Source: Streptomyces sp. H27-C3
GTDB taxonomy: Bacteria; Actinomycetota; Actinomycetes; Streptomycetales; Streptomycetaceae
Assembly: GCF_030063415.1 (NCBI RefSeq)
Contig: NZ_JASITA010000012.1
Span: forward strand, 140,073-204,072
Direction of reading: 5' to 3'
Length of the DNA: 64,000 bases
Both the position numbers and the translations under genes were made by a program. The notes under the pieces are model-generated. The model saw nothing but the letters and a program-made list of their open reading frames with translations. It did not search any database and was not told the DNA's origin. Within the stretch, counting starts at the first letter, position 1; every line of letters begins with the position of its first letter. Of this stretch, positions 41,814-50,215 are shown piece after piece.

Positions 41814-43583
41814 TCAGCGCCCGACCGCGTAACCCTGCATTCCCCTGGGGTTTGCCGCGGCGGACAGCACGCCCGTCGCCGGGTCGCGCGCGACGACGCA
41901 CAGCCGGCCCTCCGACCAGGGCCCCCCGACCGTCACGTCATGGCCGAGCCGGCGCAGCTCCGCCACCACCCCTTCGTCCATGCGCGACTCGACAGTGACG
42001 GACCCGGGCCGCATCCCGCGCGGATAGAAGGACCCGGGAAAACTCTCGTTGTGCCAGTTCGGGGCGTCAATGGCGGCCTGCAGGGCAAGTCCACTCGCGA
42101 CGGCGAGAAAGAAATGAACCTGCCACTGATCCTGCTGGTCGCCCCCGGGCGTCCCGAAGGCCATGACCGGCACCCCGTCCCGCAGCGCCAGCGAAGGCGT
42201 CAGGGTGGTACGCGGACGGTGGCCGGGCGCAAGGGAGTTGGGCAGTCCGGCGTCGAGCCAGGCCATCTGGAGCCGGGTGCCGAGCGGGAAGCCCAGCTCG
42301 GGCACGACCGGGTTCGACTGGAGCCAGCCGCCGCTGGGGGTAGCGGCGACCATATTGCCCCAGCGGTCGACGATGTCGAGGTGGCAGGTGTCGCCCCGGG
42401 TCGCACCGTCCTCGGCCACGGTCGGCTCCCCCGCGCCGGCCGCGCGTGGCGCCGGAAGCCCGGCGCCACGGGCCACAGCGGTGGCATGCGCGCTCAGCGC
42501 CGGGGTCCGGCCACCGGGACTGCCCGGCCGCAGCTCGTACGAAGCCCGAGGGCCGACGAGCGACCGGCGCTGCGCGTTGTACGCATCGGACAGGAGCGCA
42601 CCCACCGGCACCTCCTCCGTGTCCCCGTACCAGGCCTCCCGATCGGCCATCGCCAACTTGCAGCCCTCAACAAGAAGGTGGACGTATTCAGCCGACCCAT
42701 AAACAGGCAACTTATCTGGCAACAGGGCAAGTTGCTGCAAAAAGACGGGCCCCTGACTCCAACCACCCACCTTGCACACCGTCCACCCGTTCCAGTCGTA
42801 CGTAGCCGGATCCTCATACGTCGCGGACCACCCCGCGAGATCGCCGGCCGACAGCGTCCCGACGTGCCGCCGACCGCTGGTGTCCAGCGTGGGGCGGCCC
42901 GCCTGCGCGACGAGCGCCGCGGCGACGAACCCCTCGCGCCACACCTTCCGCGCCGCCTCGATCTCGGCCTCCCGGTCGACTCCGGACGCCTCGGCCAGCA
43001 GGCGCCGCCAGGTCGCGGCGAGGGCGGGATTACGGAACAGCCGCCCTGGCTGCGGGAGTTCGCCACCCGGAAGGTAGATCTCGGCCGAAGAAGGCCACTC
43101 GGCCTCGAAGAGGGCCCGTACGGTCGCGACGGTCTCCCCCACCCGCGCGACCGGCGGATGCCCGTCCTCGGCATACCCGATGGCGTACTTCAGCACCTCG
43201 GCCAGGGACTTGGTGCCATGGTCGCGCAGCAGCACCATCCACGCGTCGAACGCGCCCGGCACGGCGGCGGCGAGCGGCCCGGTGCCGGGCACCAGGTCGA
43301 GGCCGAGGCCGCGGTAGTGCGCGATGCCCGCCCCGGCGGGCGCGGGCCCCTGCCCGCAGAGCACCCGGACGTCTGCGCCGGCCGGCGCGAGAATGATCGG
43401 CACCTCCCCGGCGGGACCGTTGAGGTGCGGCTCGACGACATGCAGTACGAAACCGGCGACGACGGCGGCGTCGAAGGCGTTGCCGCCGTCCTCCAGGACG
43501 GCCATCGCGGACTGCGAGGCGAGCCAGTGGGTGGAGGACACCATGCCGAAGGTGCCCTGGAGGGTGGGCCGGGTCGTGAACAC
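41814..43583 (-). CDS. Gamma-glutamyltransferase family protein (cytoplasmic type)
   Basis: 589 residues from the GTG at 43583, with AGGAG 7 bases upstream. N-terminal nucleophile hydrolase: GGNAFDAAVVAGFVLHVVEP in the large-subunit part and the autocleavage/nucleophile Thr399 in GDTCHLDIVDRWGNMV, followed by TPGGDQQDQWQVHFFLA. No signal peptide is visible, unlike the second family member at 53049. The family hydrolyses or transfers gamma-glutamyl groups or related acyl amides. A patch near 42,655-42,790 has unusually A/T-rich codons. Confidence 0.88.
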   Translation of the reverse strand: MFTTRPTLQGTFGMVSSTHWLASQSAMAVLEDGGNAFDAAVVAGFVLHVVEPHLNGPAGEVPIILAPAGADVRVLCGQGPAPAGAGIAHYRGLGLDLVPGTGPLAAAVPGAFDAWMVLLRDHGTKSLAEVLKYAIGYAEDGHPPVARVGETVATVRALFEAEWPSSAEIYLPGGELPQPGRLFRNPALAATWRRLLAEASGVDREAEIEAARKVWREGFVAAALVAQAGRPTLDTSGRRHVGTLSAGDLAGWSATYEDPATYDWNGWTVCKVGGWSQGPVFLQQLALLPDKLPVYGSAEYVHLLVEGCKLAMADREAWYGDTEEVPVGALLSDAYNAQRRSLVGPRASYELRPGSPGGRTPALSAHATAVARGAGLPAPRAAGAGEPTVAEDGATRGDTCHLDIVDRWGNMVAATPSGGWLQSNPVVPELGFPLGTRLQMAWLDAGLPNSLAPGHRPRTTLTPSLALRDGVPVMAFGTPGGDQQDQWQVHFFLAVASGLALQAAIDAPNWHNESFPGSFYPRGMRPGSVTVESRMDEGVVAELRRLGHDVTVGGPWSEGRLCVVARDPATGVLSAAANPRGMQGYAVGR

Positions 43584-43770
43584 GAGGGGCTCCTGGGTCA
43601 GCGGTGAGCGGGGTCGCCGGAACGGCCGGGTCGCACAGGAGGACCGGGCCACGCCCGCCGCTCCTGTGTTCGATCAGCCGTCCCCGCAGGCTAGCGGCAC
43701 CGTCGCGGCCCCGGAATGGACCGCCCCGGAGATAGCGTTGTGCCTGGTCGGAACCTCAGGAGGCAGAACA

Positions 43771-44826
43771 GTGCACGGTGAGTACAAGGTCCCGGGCGGC
43801 AAGCTCGTCGTGGTCGACCTCGACACGCGAGGTGGCGTCCTGCGGGACGTCCAGGTGGCGGGCGACTTCTTCCTGGAGCCCGACGAAGCGATCCTGACGA
43901 TCAACGCCGCGCTGGAGGGCGCCCCGGAGGACACCGACGCGGCGGGCCTCGCGACCCGTATCGAAGCGGCGCTCCCCGAGGGCGCCGTGATGTTCGGCCT
44001 GACGGCGGAGGGCGTCGCGGTCGCCGTGCGCCGGGCGCTCGCCCATGCCACGGACTGGACCGACTACGACTGGCAGCTGATCCACGAGGGCGCGCAGACC
44101 CCGGCCCTGCACATGGCGCTCGACGAGGTCATCACCGCCGAGGTGGCGGCCGGTCGCCGCCCACCGACGCTGCGGGTGTGGGAGTGGGACGTGCCGGCGG
44201 TGGTCATCGGCAGCTTTCAGTCGCTGCGCAACGAGGTGGACCCGCAGGGCGCGGAGCGCCACGACATCACGGTCGTGCGCCGGATCAGCGGCGGCGGGGC
44301 GATGTTCATGGAGCCGGGCAACACCATCACGTACTCGCTCTCCGTGCCGAAGGCCCTGGTCCAGGGCCTGTCCTTCGCGGACAGCTACGCCTATCTCGAC
44401 GACTGGGTGCTCGGCGCGCTCGGTGACATGGGCATCAAGGCCTGGTACCAGCCGCTCAACGACATCGCCACCGAGGCCGGCAAGATCGCGGGCGCCGCGC
44501 AGAAGCGGGTGGCGAGCGACGGCGGGGCCGTGCTGCACCACGTGACCATGGCGTACGACATCGACGCGGACAAGATGATGGAAGTGCTGCGCATCGGCAA
44601 GGAGAAGCTCTCCGACAAGGGCACGAAGAGCGCGAAGAAGCGGGTCGACCCCCTGCGCCGCCAGACGGGCCTGGCCCGCGAGGCAGTCATCGACCGGATG
44701 ATCGACTCGTTCCGCAGCCGGTACGGGCTGGCGGCGGGCAAAGTGACGGACGACGAGATGGCACGCGCACAGGAACTCGCCGAAGCGAAGTTCAACACGC
44801 AGGAGTGGACGGCACGCGTGCCGTGA
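43771..44826 (+). CDS. lplA: Lipoate--protein ligase with N-terminal accessory domain
   Basis: 351 residues from the GTG at 43771 (AGGAGG 7 bases upstream). The first 85 residues, VHGEYKVPGGKLVVVDLDTR onward, match the small accessory domain found at the C-terminus of E. coli LplA or as a separate LplB. The catalytic domain follows: RVWEWDVPAVVIGSFQS, VVRRISGGGAMF (RRxSGGGxV-like), AWYQPLNDIATEAGKIAGAAQKR with the conserved lysine, and GGAVLHHVTM. It attaches lipoate to dehydrogenase E2 and GcvH subunits using ATP. The domain order is reversed relative to E. coli. Confidence 0.9.
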   Translation: MHGEYKVPGGKLVVVDLDTRGGVLRDVQVAGDFFLEPDEAILTINAALEGAPEDTDAAGLATRIEAALPEGAVMFGLTAEGVAVAVRRALAHATDWTDYDWQLIHEGAQTPALHMALDEVITAEVAAGRRPPTLRVWEWDVPAVVIGSFQSLRNEVDPQGAERHDITVVRRISGGGAMFMEPGNTITYSLSVPKALVQGLSFADSYAYLDDWVLGALGDMGIKAWYQPLNDIATEAGKIAGAAQKRVASDGGAVLHHVTMAYDIDADKMMEVLRIGKEKLSDKGTKSAKKRVDPLRRQTGLAREAVIDRMIDSFRSRYGLAAGKVTDDEMARAQELAEAKFNTQEWTARVP

Positions 44827-44842
44827 CCGCGCAACCGTCCAC

Positions 44843-44880
44843 TCAATGCAAGGCACCCGCGTCAATGCGAGGCTCCCGCG
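44843..44880. repeat. 19-bp tandem repeat after lplA
   Basis: TCAATGCAAGGCACCCGCG is followed directly by a copy with two changes (TCAATGCGAGGCTCCCGCG). It lies between the convergent ends of lplA and the NCS1 permease remnant. Confidence 0.8.
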
Positions 44881-44892
44881 CCGCGGCCTCCC

Positions 44893-45391
44893 TCAGGCCT
44901 CGTCGCGGGATTTCATGCTCAGCAGGGTGTAGAGAACGCCCACGACGCCGGTGATGAGCGCGCCCTTGCGGAAGTTGAGGAACTTCGGCGCCAGATTCGC
45001 CAGGTCGTACGCCGGTGAGACGACATCGGCCGCCAGGTTCACCGAGATCGTCGCGATGAGCACGGTCACCAGCGCGAACAGCAGCCCGAACACGCTGTCC
45101 GTCTTCGCGGCCGGCGCGACCGGGTCCCAGACAGCCACCCCGTGCACCGCCTGCGAGCCCGACGTCACGAACACCGAAAGCAGCGCGAACAGCGTCATCG
45201 TGGTGGGCAGGCCGAGCGCCTGTCCCCAGACCTGGGCGCGCTGACCGGCCGCGAAGCGGGTCAAGTCGGGGATGTTCAAGCTCAGCGTGGACGTCGTTGA
45301 CGAAGCGGCCGTCGGGCGGGATCGCGCCCGACGGGAGTTATACGCGGCCGCCCGGGTCGGCTATCGCGTCGCCGGGCACGGTTGCGGTCAT
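44893..45391 (-). pseudogene. NCS1 family nucleobase permease, two internal deletions
   Basis: It begins at the ATG at 45391, overlapping the LLM gene stop, with MTATVPGDAIADPGGRV. A frame change follows, then AIPPDGRFVND, then a jump to STLSLNIPDLTRFAAGQRAQ. That runs as normal NCS1 sequence (AADVVSPAYDLANLAPKFLN) up to GVVGVL, then jumps again to YTLLSMKSRDEA and a stop. Full-length members have about 480 residues; around 300 are missing, including most helices. The gene would have imported uracil, allantoin or hydantoin for the operon it ends. Confidence 0.85.
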
Positions 45392-46407
45392 AGCGCGGAC
45401 CTCTCCGAGGAGTTGAGCGCCGGGATGACCGTGGCGCCGTACGCGTCGATCGTCGTCTCCTTGGCATCGTGCATGTCGTACACCGCGAACTGGTCGACGC
45501 CCAGCGCCCGCAGTGCCTTGAGCTTCTCGATGTGCGCCTCGGCAGGCCCCAGCAGACAGAATCGGTCCACGATGTCGTCGGGCACGAACGCCGTGTCCGG
45601 GTTCCCGGTCCGCCCGTGGTGGCTGTAGTCGTACCCTTCGCGCTGCTTGATGTACGCGGTGAGCGCCTCCGGCACGAGACCGGAGTGCTCGCCGTACTTG
45701 GCGACCAGGTCGGCGACGTGATTGCCGACCATACCGCCGAACCACCGGCACTGTTCGCGCGCGTGGTCCAGGTCGTCGCCGATGTACGCGGGCGCGGCGA
45801 CGCAGATGGTGACGGATGCCGGGTCGCGCCCCGCGTCCGACGCGGCGGTCCGTACCGCCTTGACCATCCACTCCGTCAGGAACGGGTCGGCGAGCTGCAG
45901 GATGAAGCCGTCGGCCTTCTCCCCGGCCATGGCGAGCGCTTTGGGCCCGTACGCCGCCATCCACACCGGCAGGCTGCCGTCCTTCACCCAGGGCAGCCGC
46001 AGCGACTGCCCGTCGACCTCGGCCTCCCTGCCCTCGGCCAGGTCGCGGATGACGCCGATCGCGTCGCCGAGGCGGGCGAGGGTGTTGGGCTTGCGGCCCG
46101 CGACGCGCATCGCGGAGTCGCCGCGCCCGATGCCGCACACCGTGCGGTTGCCGTACATCTCGTTGAGGGTGGCGAAGGTCGACGCGGTGACCTCCCAGGT
46201 GCGGGTGCCCGGGTTGGTGACCATCGGCCCGACGATCAGCCGCTCCGTGTGCTCCAGGATGCGGCTGTAGATGACGAACGGCTCCTGCCACAGCACGGCG
46301 GAGTCGAAGGTCCAGCCGTAGCGGAAGCCGTTGCGTTCCGCCCGGCGCATCAGGCCGACGACCGCGGAGGCCGGCGGGTCGGCCTGCAGGACGAGTCCGA
46401 AGTCCAT
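45388..46407 (-). CDS. LLM-class F420-dependent oxidoreductase (TIGR03842-like)
   Basis: 339 residues. A luciferase-like (beta/alpha)8 protein: MDFGLVLQADPPASAVVGLM, WTFDSAVLWQEPFVIYSRIL, IVGPMVTNPGTRTWEVTAS, CGIGRGDSAMRVAGRKPNTL and MAAYGPKALAMAGEKADGFI. These fit the F420-dependent subgroup that is regularly found with dihydropyrimidinase (from memory). It lies 11 bp after the dihydropyrimidinase gene and overlaps the permease remnant. It may be the pyrimidine ring reductase or an accessory oxidoreductase of this cluster; no classical dihydropyrimidine dehydrogenase gene is present. Confidence 0.88.
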   Translation of the reverse strand: MDFGLVLQADPPASAVVGLMRRAERNGFRYGWTFDSAVLWQEPFVIYSRILEHTERLIVGPMVTNPGTRTWEVTASTFATLNEMYGNRTVCGIGRGDSAMRVAGRKPNTLARLGDAIGVIRDLAEGREAEVDGQSLRLPWVKDGSLPVWMAAYGPKALAMAGEKADGFILQLADPFLTEWMVKAVRTAASDAGRDPASVTICVAAPAYIGDDLDHAREQCRWFGGMVGNHVADLVAKYGEHSGLVPEALTAYIKQREGYDYSHHGRTGNPDTAFVPDDIVDRFCLLGPAEAHIEKLKALRALGVDQFAVYDMHDAKETTIDAYGATVIPALNSSERSAL

Positions 46408-46418
46408 TTCGACAGCTC

Positions 46419-47819
46419 CTAGTTCAGGTACTGACAGGTGGCGCGGGGGGTGTAGCGGCCGTGCCCGGCACGGCCGGTGAACTCCCGCTCGTCGATGACC
46501 ACTTCACCGCGCGAGAGCACGCTCGCGACGCGGCCGGTGAGCCGTTTACCCTCGTACGCCGAGTAGTCGACGTTCATATGGTGGGTCGCGGCGGAGACGA
46601 CCTGCTCGGCGTGCGGGTCGTAGATGACGATGTCGGCGTCGGCGCCCGGCGCGATCGTCCCCTTCTTCGGGTAGAGGCCGAACATCCGCGCGGGCGTGGC
46701 GCAGGCGATCTCGATCCAGCGGCGGCGCGAGATGTGCCCGTCGACGACCGCCTGGTGCAGCAGGTCCATGCGGTTCTCGACGCCCGGCAGGCCGTTGGGG
46801 ATCTTCGAGAAGTCGCCGCGGCCCAGCTCCTTCTGCCCGGTGAAGCAGAACGGGCAGTGGTCGGTGGACACCACCTGTAGGTCGTTGGTGCGCAGCCCAC
46901 GCCACAGCGCCGCCTGGTGCTCGCGCGGCCTCAGCGGTGTGGAGCAGACGTATTTCGCGCCCTCGAAATCGGGCTCGGCGAGGTTGTCGGTGGACAGGAA
47001 CAGGTATTGCGGGCAGGTCTCGCCGAAGACGTTGAGCCCCTTGTCGCGGGCAGCGGCCAGCTCGGCGAGTGCTTCCTCGGCGGACACGTGCACGACGTAC
47101 AGCGGCGCGCCCGCGACCCTGGCGAGCTGGATGGCCCGGTGGGTGGCCTCGGCCTCCAGGAGGACCTTGCGGACCTCACCGTGGTAGCGCGGATCGGTGC
47201 GGCCCTCGGCGAGCGCCTGCTCGACGAGTACGTCGATGGCGATGCCGTTCTCGGCGTGCATCATGATCAGCCCGCCGTTGTGCGCGGAGCGCTGCATGGC
47301 GCGCAGGATCCGGCCGTCGTCGCTGTAGAAGACCCCTGGGTACGCCATGAAGAGCTTGAAGGAGGTGATGCCCTCCCCCACCAAGAGGTCCATCTCCTTG
47401 AGCGACGACTCATTGACGTCAGACATGATCATGTGGAACGCGTAGTCGATGGCGCACTGCCCGTCGGCCTTCGCGTACCAGGTGTCGAGCCCTTCGCGCA
47501 GCGCCTGACCGACGCTCTGCACGGCGAAGTCCACGATGGTCGTGGTACCGCCCCAGGCCGCCGCCCGGGTCCCCGTCTCGAACGAGTCGGAGGCCGCGGT
47601 GCCGCCGAAGGGCAGCTCCATGTGGGTGTGCGCGTCGACACCGCCCGGGATGACGTACTTGCCCGCCGCTTCGATGGTGCGCTCGGCGGTCCAGCTCTCG
47701 GCCGCTTCGCTGCCGTGCGAGGCGAGTGCGACGATCCGCCCGTCCTCGATCAGGACATCGGCGTGCATTTCGTCGGAGGCCGTGATGACAAGCCCTCCGC
47801 GGACAACGGTACGGTTCAC
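46419..47819 (-). CDS. Dihydropyrimidinase (D-hydantoinase)
   Basis: 466 residues with the amidohydrolase fold. GGVDAHTHMELPFGG has metal ligands His64 and His66, SFKLFMAYPG the carboxylated lysine, MHAENG and VVHVSAEEAL further metal ligands, and STDHCPF the catalytic Asp. It hydrolyses dihydrouracil or hydantoins to N-carbamoyl-beta-amino acids. It is the first gene of a unit with the LLM oxidoreductase and permease, separated from the aminotransferase by a hairpin. Confidence 0.95.
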   Translation of the reverse strand: MNRTVVRGGLVITASDEMHADVLIEDGRIVALASHGSEAAESWTAERTIEAAGKYVIPGGVDAHTHMELPFGGTAASDSFETGTRAAAWGGTTTIVDFAVQSVGQALREGLDTWYAKADGQCAIDYAFHMIMSDVNESSLKEMDLLVGEGITSFKLFMAYPGVFYSDDGRILRAMQRSAHNGGLIMMHAENGIAIDVLVEQALAEGRTDPRYHGEVRKVLLEAEATHRAIQLARVAGAPLYVVHVSAEEALAELAAARDKGLNVFGETCPQYLFLSTDNLAEPDFEGAKYVCSTPLRPREHQAALWRGLRTNDLQVVSTDHCPFCFTGQKELGRGDFSKIPNGLPGVENRMDLLHQAVVDGHISRRRWIEIACATPARMFGLYPKKGTIAPGADADIVIYDPHAEQVVSAATHHMNVDYSAYEGKRLTGRVASVLSRGEVVIDEREFTGRAGHGRYTPRATCQYLN

Positions 47820-47839
47820 CTTTTCTGCTCCCTTCCGAC

Positions 47840-47870
47840 GGAGCCGCCCGGTACGCGCACGGGCGGCTCC
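47840..47870 (-). terminator. Hairpin between aminotransferase and dihydropyrimidinase genes
   Basis: 11-bp perfect stem GGAGCCGCCCG / CGGGCGGCTCC with a 9-base loop, 56 bases past the aminotransferase stop. It precedes the dihydropyrimidinase start by only 21 bases, so it may also attenuate read-through rather than fully terminate. Confidence 0.75.
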
Positions 47871-47925
47871 GCGCCTGTGTGACTCAGTGCTGTGCCCCGG
47901 CCGCTGTGGCCCGACGCGCGGCTGC

Positions 47926-49212
47926 TCAGTGCGCTTCCCGCAGTGCCTGGTCGAGGATCCGCGCGCCTTCCTCCGCCTCCGCGACGGTGAGGGTCAGCGG
48001 CGGGGCGATGCGCAGCACGCTGGTGTTGTGGCCGCCGCCCTTGCCGATCAGGAGACCGCCCTCGCGCGCGGCCTCCAGGACGGCGGCGGCAGCCTCCGGC
48101 GACGCCTCGTCGGTGCCCGGCTTCACCAGCTCGATCGCCGCCATCAGGCCGCGCCCGCGCACCTCGCGTACGTACGGCACACTCGCGCCGATCGCGCGCA
48201 GCCGCTCCAGGAGCAGCCCACCGACGCGGCGAGCGTTGCCCTGGAGATCGTGTTCCAGGAGGTAGCCGAGGTTGGCGACGCCCGCGGCCATCGTGACGGG
48301 GCTGCCGCCGAACGTCGAGATGGAATTGGCCTCCAGGCAGTTCATGACTTCGGCGCGGGCGACGACGCCGCCGATGGACATGCCGTTGCCGATGCCCTTG
48401 GCGAAGGTGAGGATGTCCGGCGGGCCGTTCTCGGCGTGTGCCTGCCAGCCCCAGAAGTGGTCTCCCGTACGTCCCCAGCCGGTCTGCACCTCGTCGGAGA
48501 TCCACAGGATGCCGTGCCGGTCGAGCACTTCGCGGAACGCGGCGTACAGGCCGTCGGGCGGGGAGGTGAAGCCGCCGACGCCCTGGATGGGCTCCGCGAT
48601 GAGGGCCGCGACCTGGCCGCCGGTCTGACCGAGTACGTCTTCGAGGTCGGCGGCGCACGCCTCGATGAACTGTGCGTCCGAAAGCTGCGCGTACGGACCG
48701 CGGCTGCGGACGCCCCCGTGGACGTACATCGTCTGGAGCGGCGAGAGGCTGGTCGGGGACCAGCCGCGGTTGCCGGTGATGGAGACGGCGGAGAAGGACC
48801 TGCCGTGGTAGCTGTTGCGCATCGCCAGGAGCTGGTTGGAGCGACGGTACGTCGTGGCGAGGAGCAGGGCCGTGTCGTTGGCCTCGGTGCCCGACGTGGT
48901 GAAGAAGACCCGCGCGTCCTGGATACCGGAGAGGGCCGCGATCCGCTCGGCGAGCTCGACCATGGGGCGGTCGAGGTAGAGCGTCGAGGAGTGGATGATC
49001 CGCCCGGCCTGCTCGGTGACGGCCTTGGTGACCTCGGGGAGCGCGTGCGCGGTCATGGTGGTGAGGATGCCGCCGAAGAAGTCGAGGTACTTCTTGCCCT
49101 CGGCGTCCCAGACGTGCCGACCCTCGCCGTGGGTGATCTCGATCGGCTGCCGGTAGTAGAGGGCGACCCAGTCGGGGATGACCGCCTTGTGGCGGTCGAA
49201 GAGATTACTCAC
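47926..49212 (-). CDS. Class III PLP aminotransferase, probable beta-alanine aminotransferase
   Basis: 428 residues from the GTG at 49212, which overlaps the nitrilase stop (GTGA). Class III motifs: FFGGILTTMTAHALPEV, FFTTSGTEANDTALLLA (cofactor phosphate), YHGRSFSAV, LWISDEVQTGWGRTG (Asp to the pyridine N) and ILTFAKGIGNG with the Schiff-base lysine. It resembles alanine-glyoxylate aminotransferase 2 and beta-alanine-pyruvate aminotransferase. Following beta-ureidopropionase, it would deaminate beta-alanine to malonate semialdehyde. Confidence 0.92.
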   Translation of the reverse strand: MSNLFDRHKAVIPDWVALYYRQPIEITHGEGRHVWDAEGKKYLDFFGGILTTMTAHALPEVTKAVTEQAGRIIHSSTLYLDRPMVELAERIAALSGIQDARVFFTTSGTEANDTALLLATTYRRSNQLLAMRNSYHGRSFSAVSITGNRGWSPTSLSPLQTMYVHGGVRSRGPYAQLSDAQFIEACAADLEDVLGQTGGQVAALIAEPIQGVGGFTSPPDGLYAAFREVLDRHGILWISDEVQTGWGRTGDHFWGWQAHAENGPPDILTFAKGIGNGMSIGGVVARAEVMNCLEANSISTFGGSPVTMAAGVANLGYLLEHDLQGNARRVGGLLLERLRAIGASVPYVREVRGRGLMAAIELVKPGTDEASPEAAAAVLEAAREGGLLIGKGGGHNTSVLRIAPPLTLTVAEAEEGARILDQALREAH

Positions 49213-50051
49213 GGCTGTACCAGTCCTTCGTACGCGTCGGGACGGCGGTCTCGGTAGAACGCCCACTGCTGGCGTACTTCCTCGATGAGGTCGAAGTCGA
49301 GGTCCCGTACGAGCAGTTCCTCCGCCTTGTCACTCGCGACCTCTCCCACGAACTGGCCGCGCGGGTCGACGAAGTAGCTGGTGCCGTAGAAGTCGTTGTC
49401 GCCGTACTCCTCCTCGCCGACCCGGTTGATGGCGGCGACGAAGTACTCGTTGGCGACGGCCGCCGCGGGCTGCTCCAGCTGCCAGAGGTGGGCGGACAGG
49501 CCGCGTGAGGTGGCGGAGGGGTTGTAGACGATCTGGGCGCCGTTGAGGCCGAGTTGACGCCAGCCCTCGGGGAAGTGCCGGTCGTAGCAGATGTAGACGC
49601 CGACCGTGCCGACGGCCGTCTCGAAGACCGGCCAGCCCAGGTTCCCCGGTTTGAAGTAGTACTTCTCCCAGAAGCCCTTGACCTGGGGAATGTGGTGTTT
49701 GCGGTACTTGCCGAGGTAGCTTCCGTCGGCGTCGATCACGGCTGCGGTGTTGAAGTAGAAGCCGGACTGCTCGCGCTCGAAGACGGGGACGACGACGACC
49801 ATGCCGGTCTCGCGGGCGAGGTCCTGCATGCGGCGGACGGTCGGTCCGTCCGGGACGGCCTCCGCCCAGCGGTAGTGCTCGGCCTCCTGCACCTGGCAGA
49901 AGTAGGGGGCGTTGAACACCTCCTGGAAGCCGATGATCTTCGCGCCCTGCCGGGCCGCCTCACGGGCGTGTTCCTCGTGCTTGGCGATCATGGATTCGGT
50001 GTCGCCCGTCCAGGTCGCCTGGACGAGTGCGGCGCGTACGACGTTGGCCAT
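49209..50051 (-). CDS. Beta-ureidopropionase-type carbon-nitrogen hydrolase
   Basis: 280 residues, nitrilase superfamily with the Glu-Lys-Cys triad at Glu44 (GFQEVFN), Lys118 (YRKHHIP) and Cys155 (YICYDRHFPEG). The C-terminus has NPSATSRGLSAHLW and RVGEEEYGDNDFYGTS. This subgroup hydrolyses N-carbamoyl-beta-alanine or N-carbamoylputrescine; the cluster favours the former, giving beta-alanine, CO2 and NH3. It leads the minus-strand pyrimidine catabolism cluster. Confidence 0.9.
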   Translation of the reverse strand: MANVVRAALVQATWTGDTESMIAKHEEHAREAARQGAKIIGFQEVFNAPYFCQVQEAEHYRWAEAVPDGPTVRRMQDLARETGMVVVVPVFEREQSGFYFNTAAVIDADGSYLGKYRKHHIPQVKGFWEKYYFKPGNLGWPVFETAVGTVGVYICYDRHFPEGWRQLGLNGAQIVYNPSATSRGLSAHLWQLEQPAAAVANEYFVAAINRVGEEEYGDNDFYGTSYFVDPRGQFVGEVASDKAEELLVRDLDFDLIEEVRQQWAFYRDRRPDAYEGLVQP

Positions 50052-50215
50052 GACTTGTCTCCTTCAACGGGACGTCAGAGACCTTCTACGCCCGTAGATT
50101 CGGGACGTGGAGGGATGAACGTAAGCCCCGTCGGGGAGTGGGGCAAGACCATCGTCGTCAACCCGCTGAGTCGATCATGTTTCGCACCCGAGGGGGTGAC
50201 GGACGGGCCATGTGT

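Noticed and set aside
40837..41832. Long plus-strand frame opposite the inositol monophosphatase gene
   Set aside because: The minus-strand frame has complete DPxDGT and WDxAAG motifs; the plus frame is a Pro/Arg-rich shadow.
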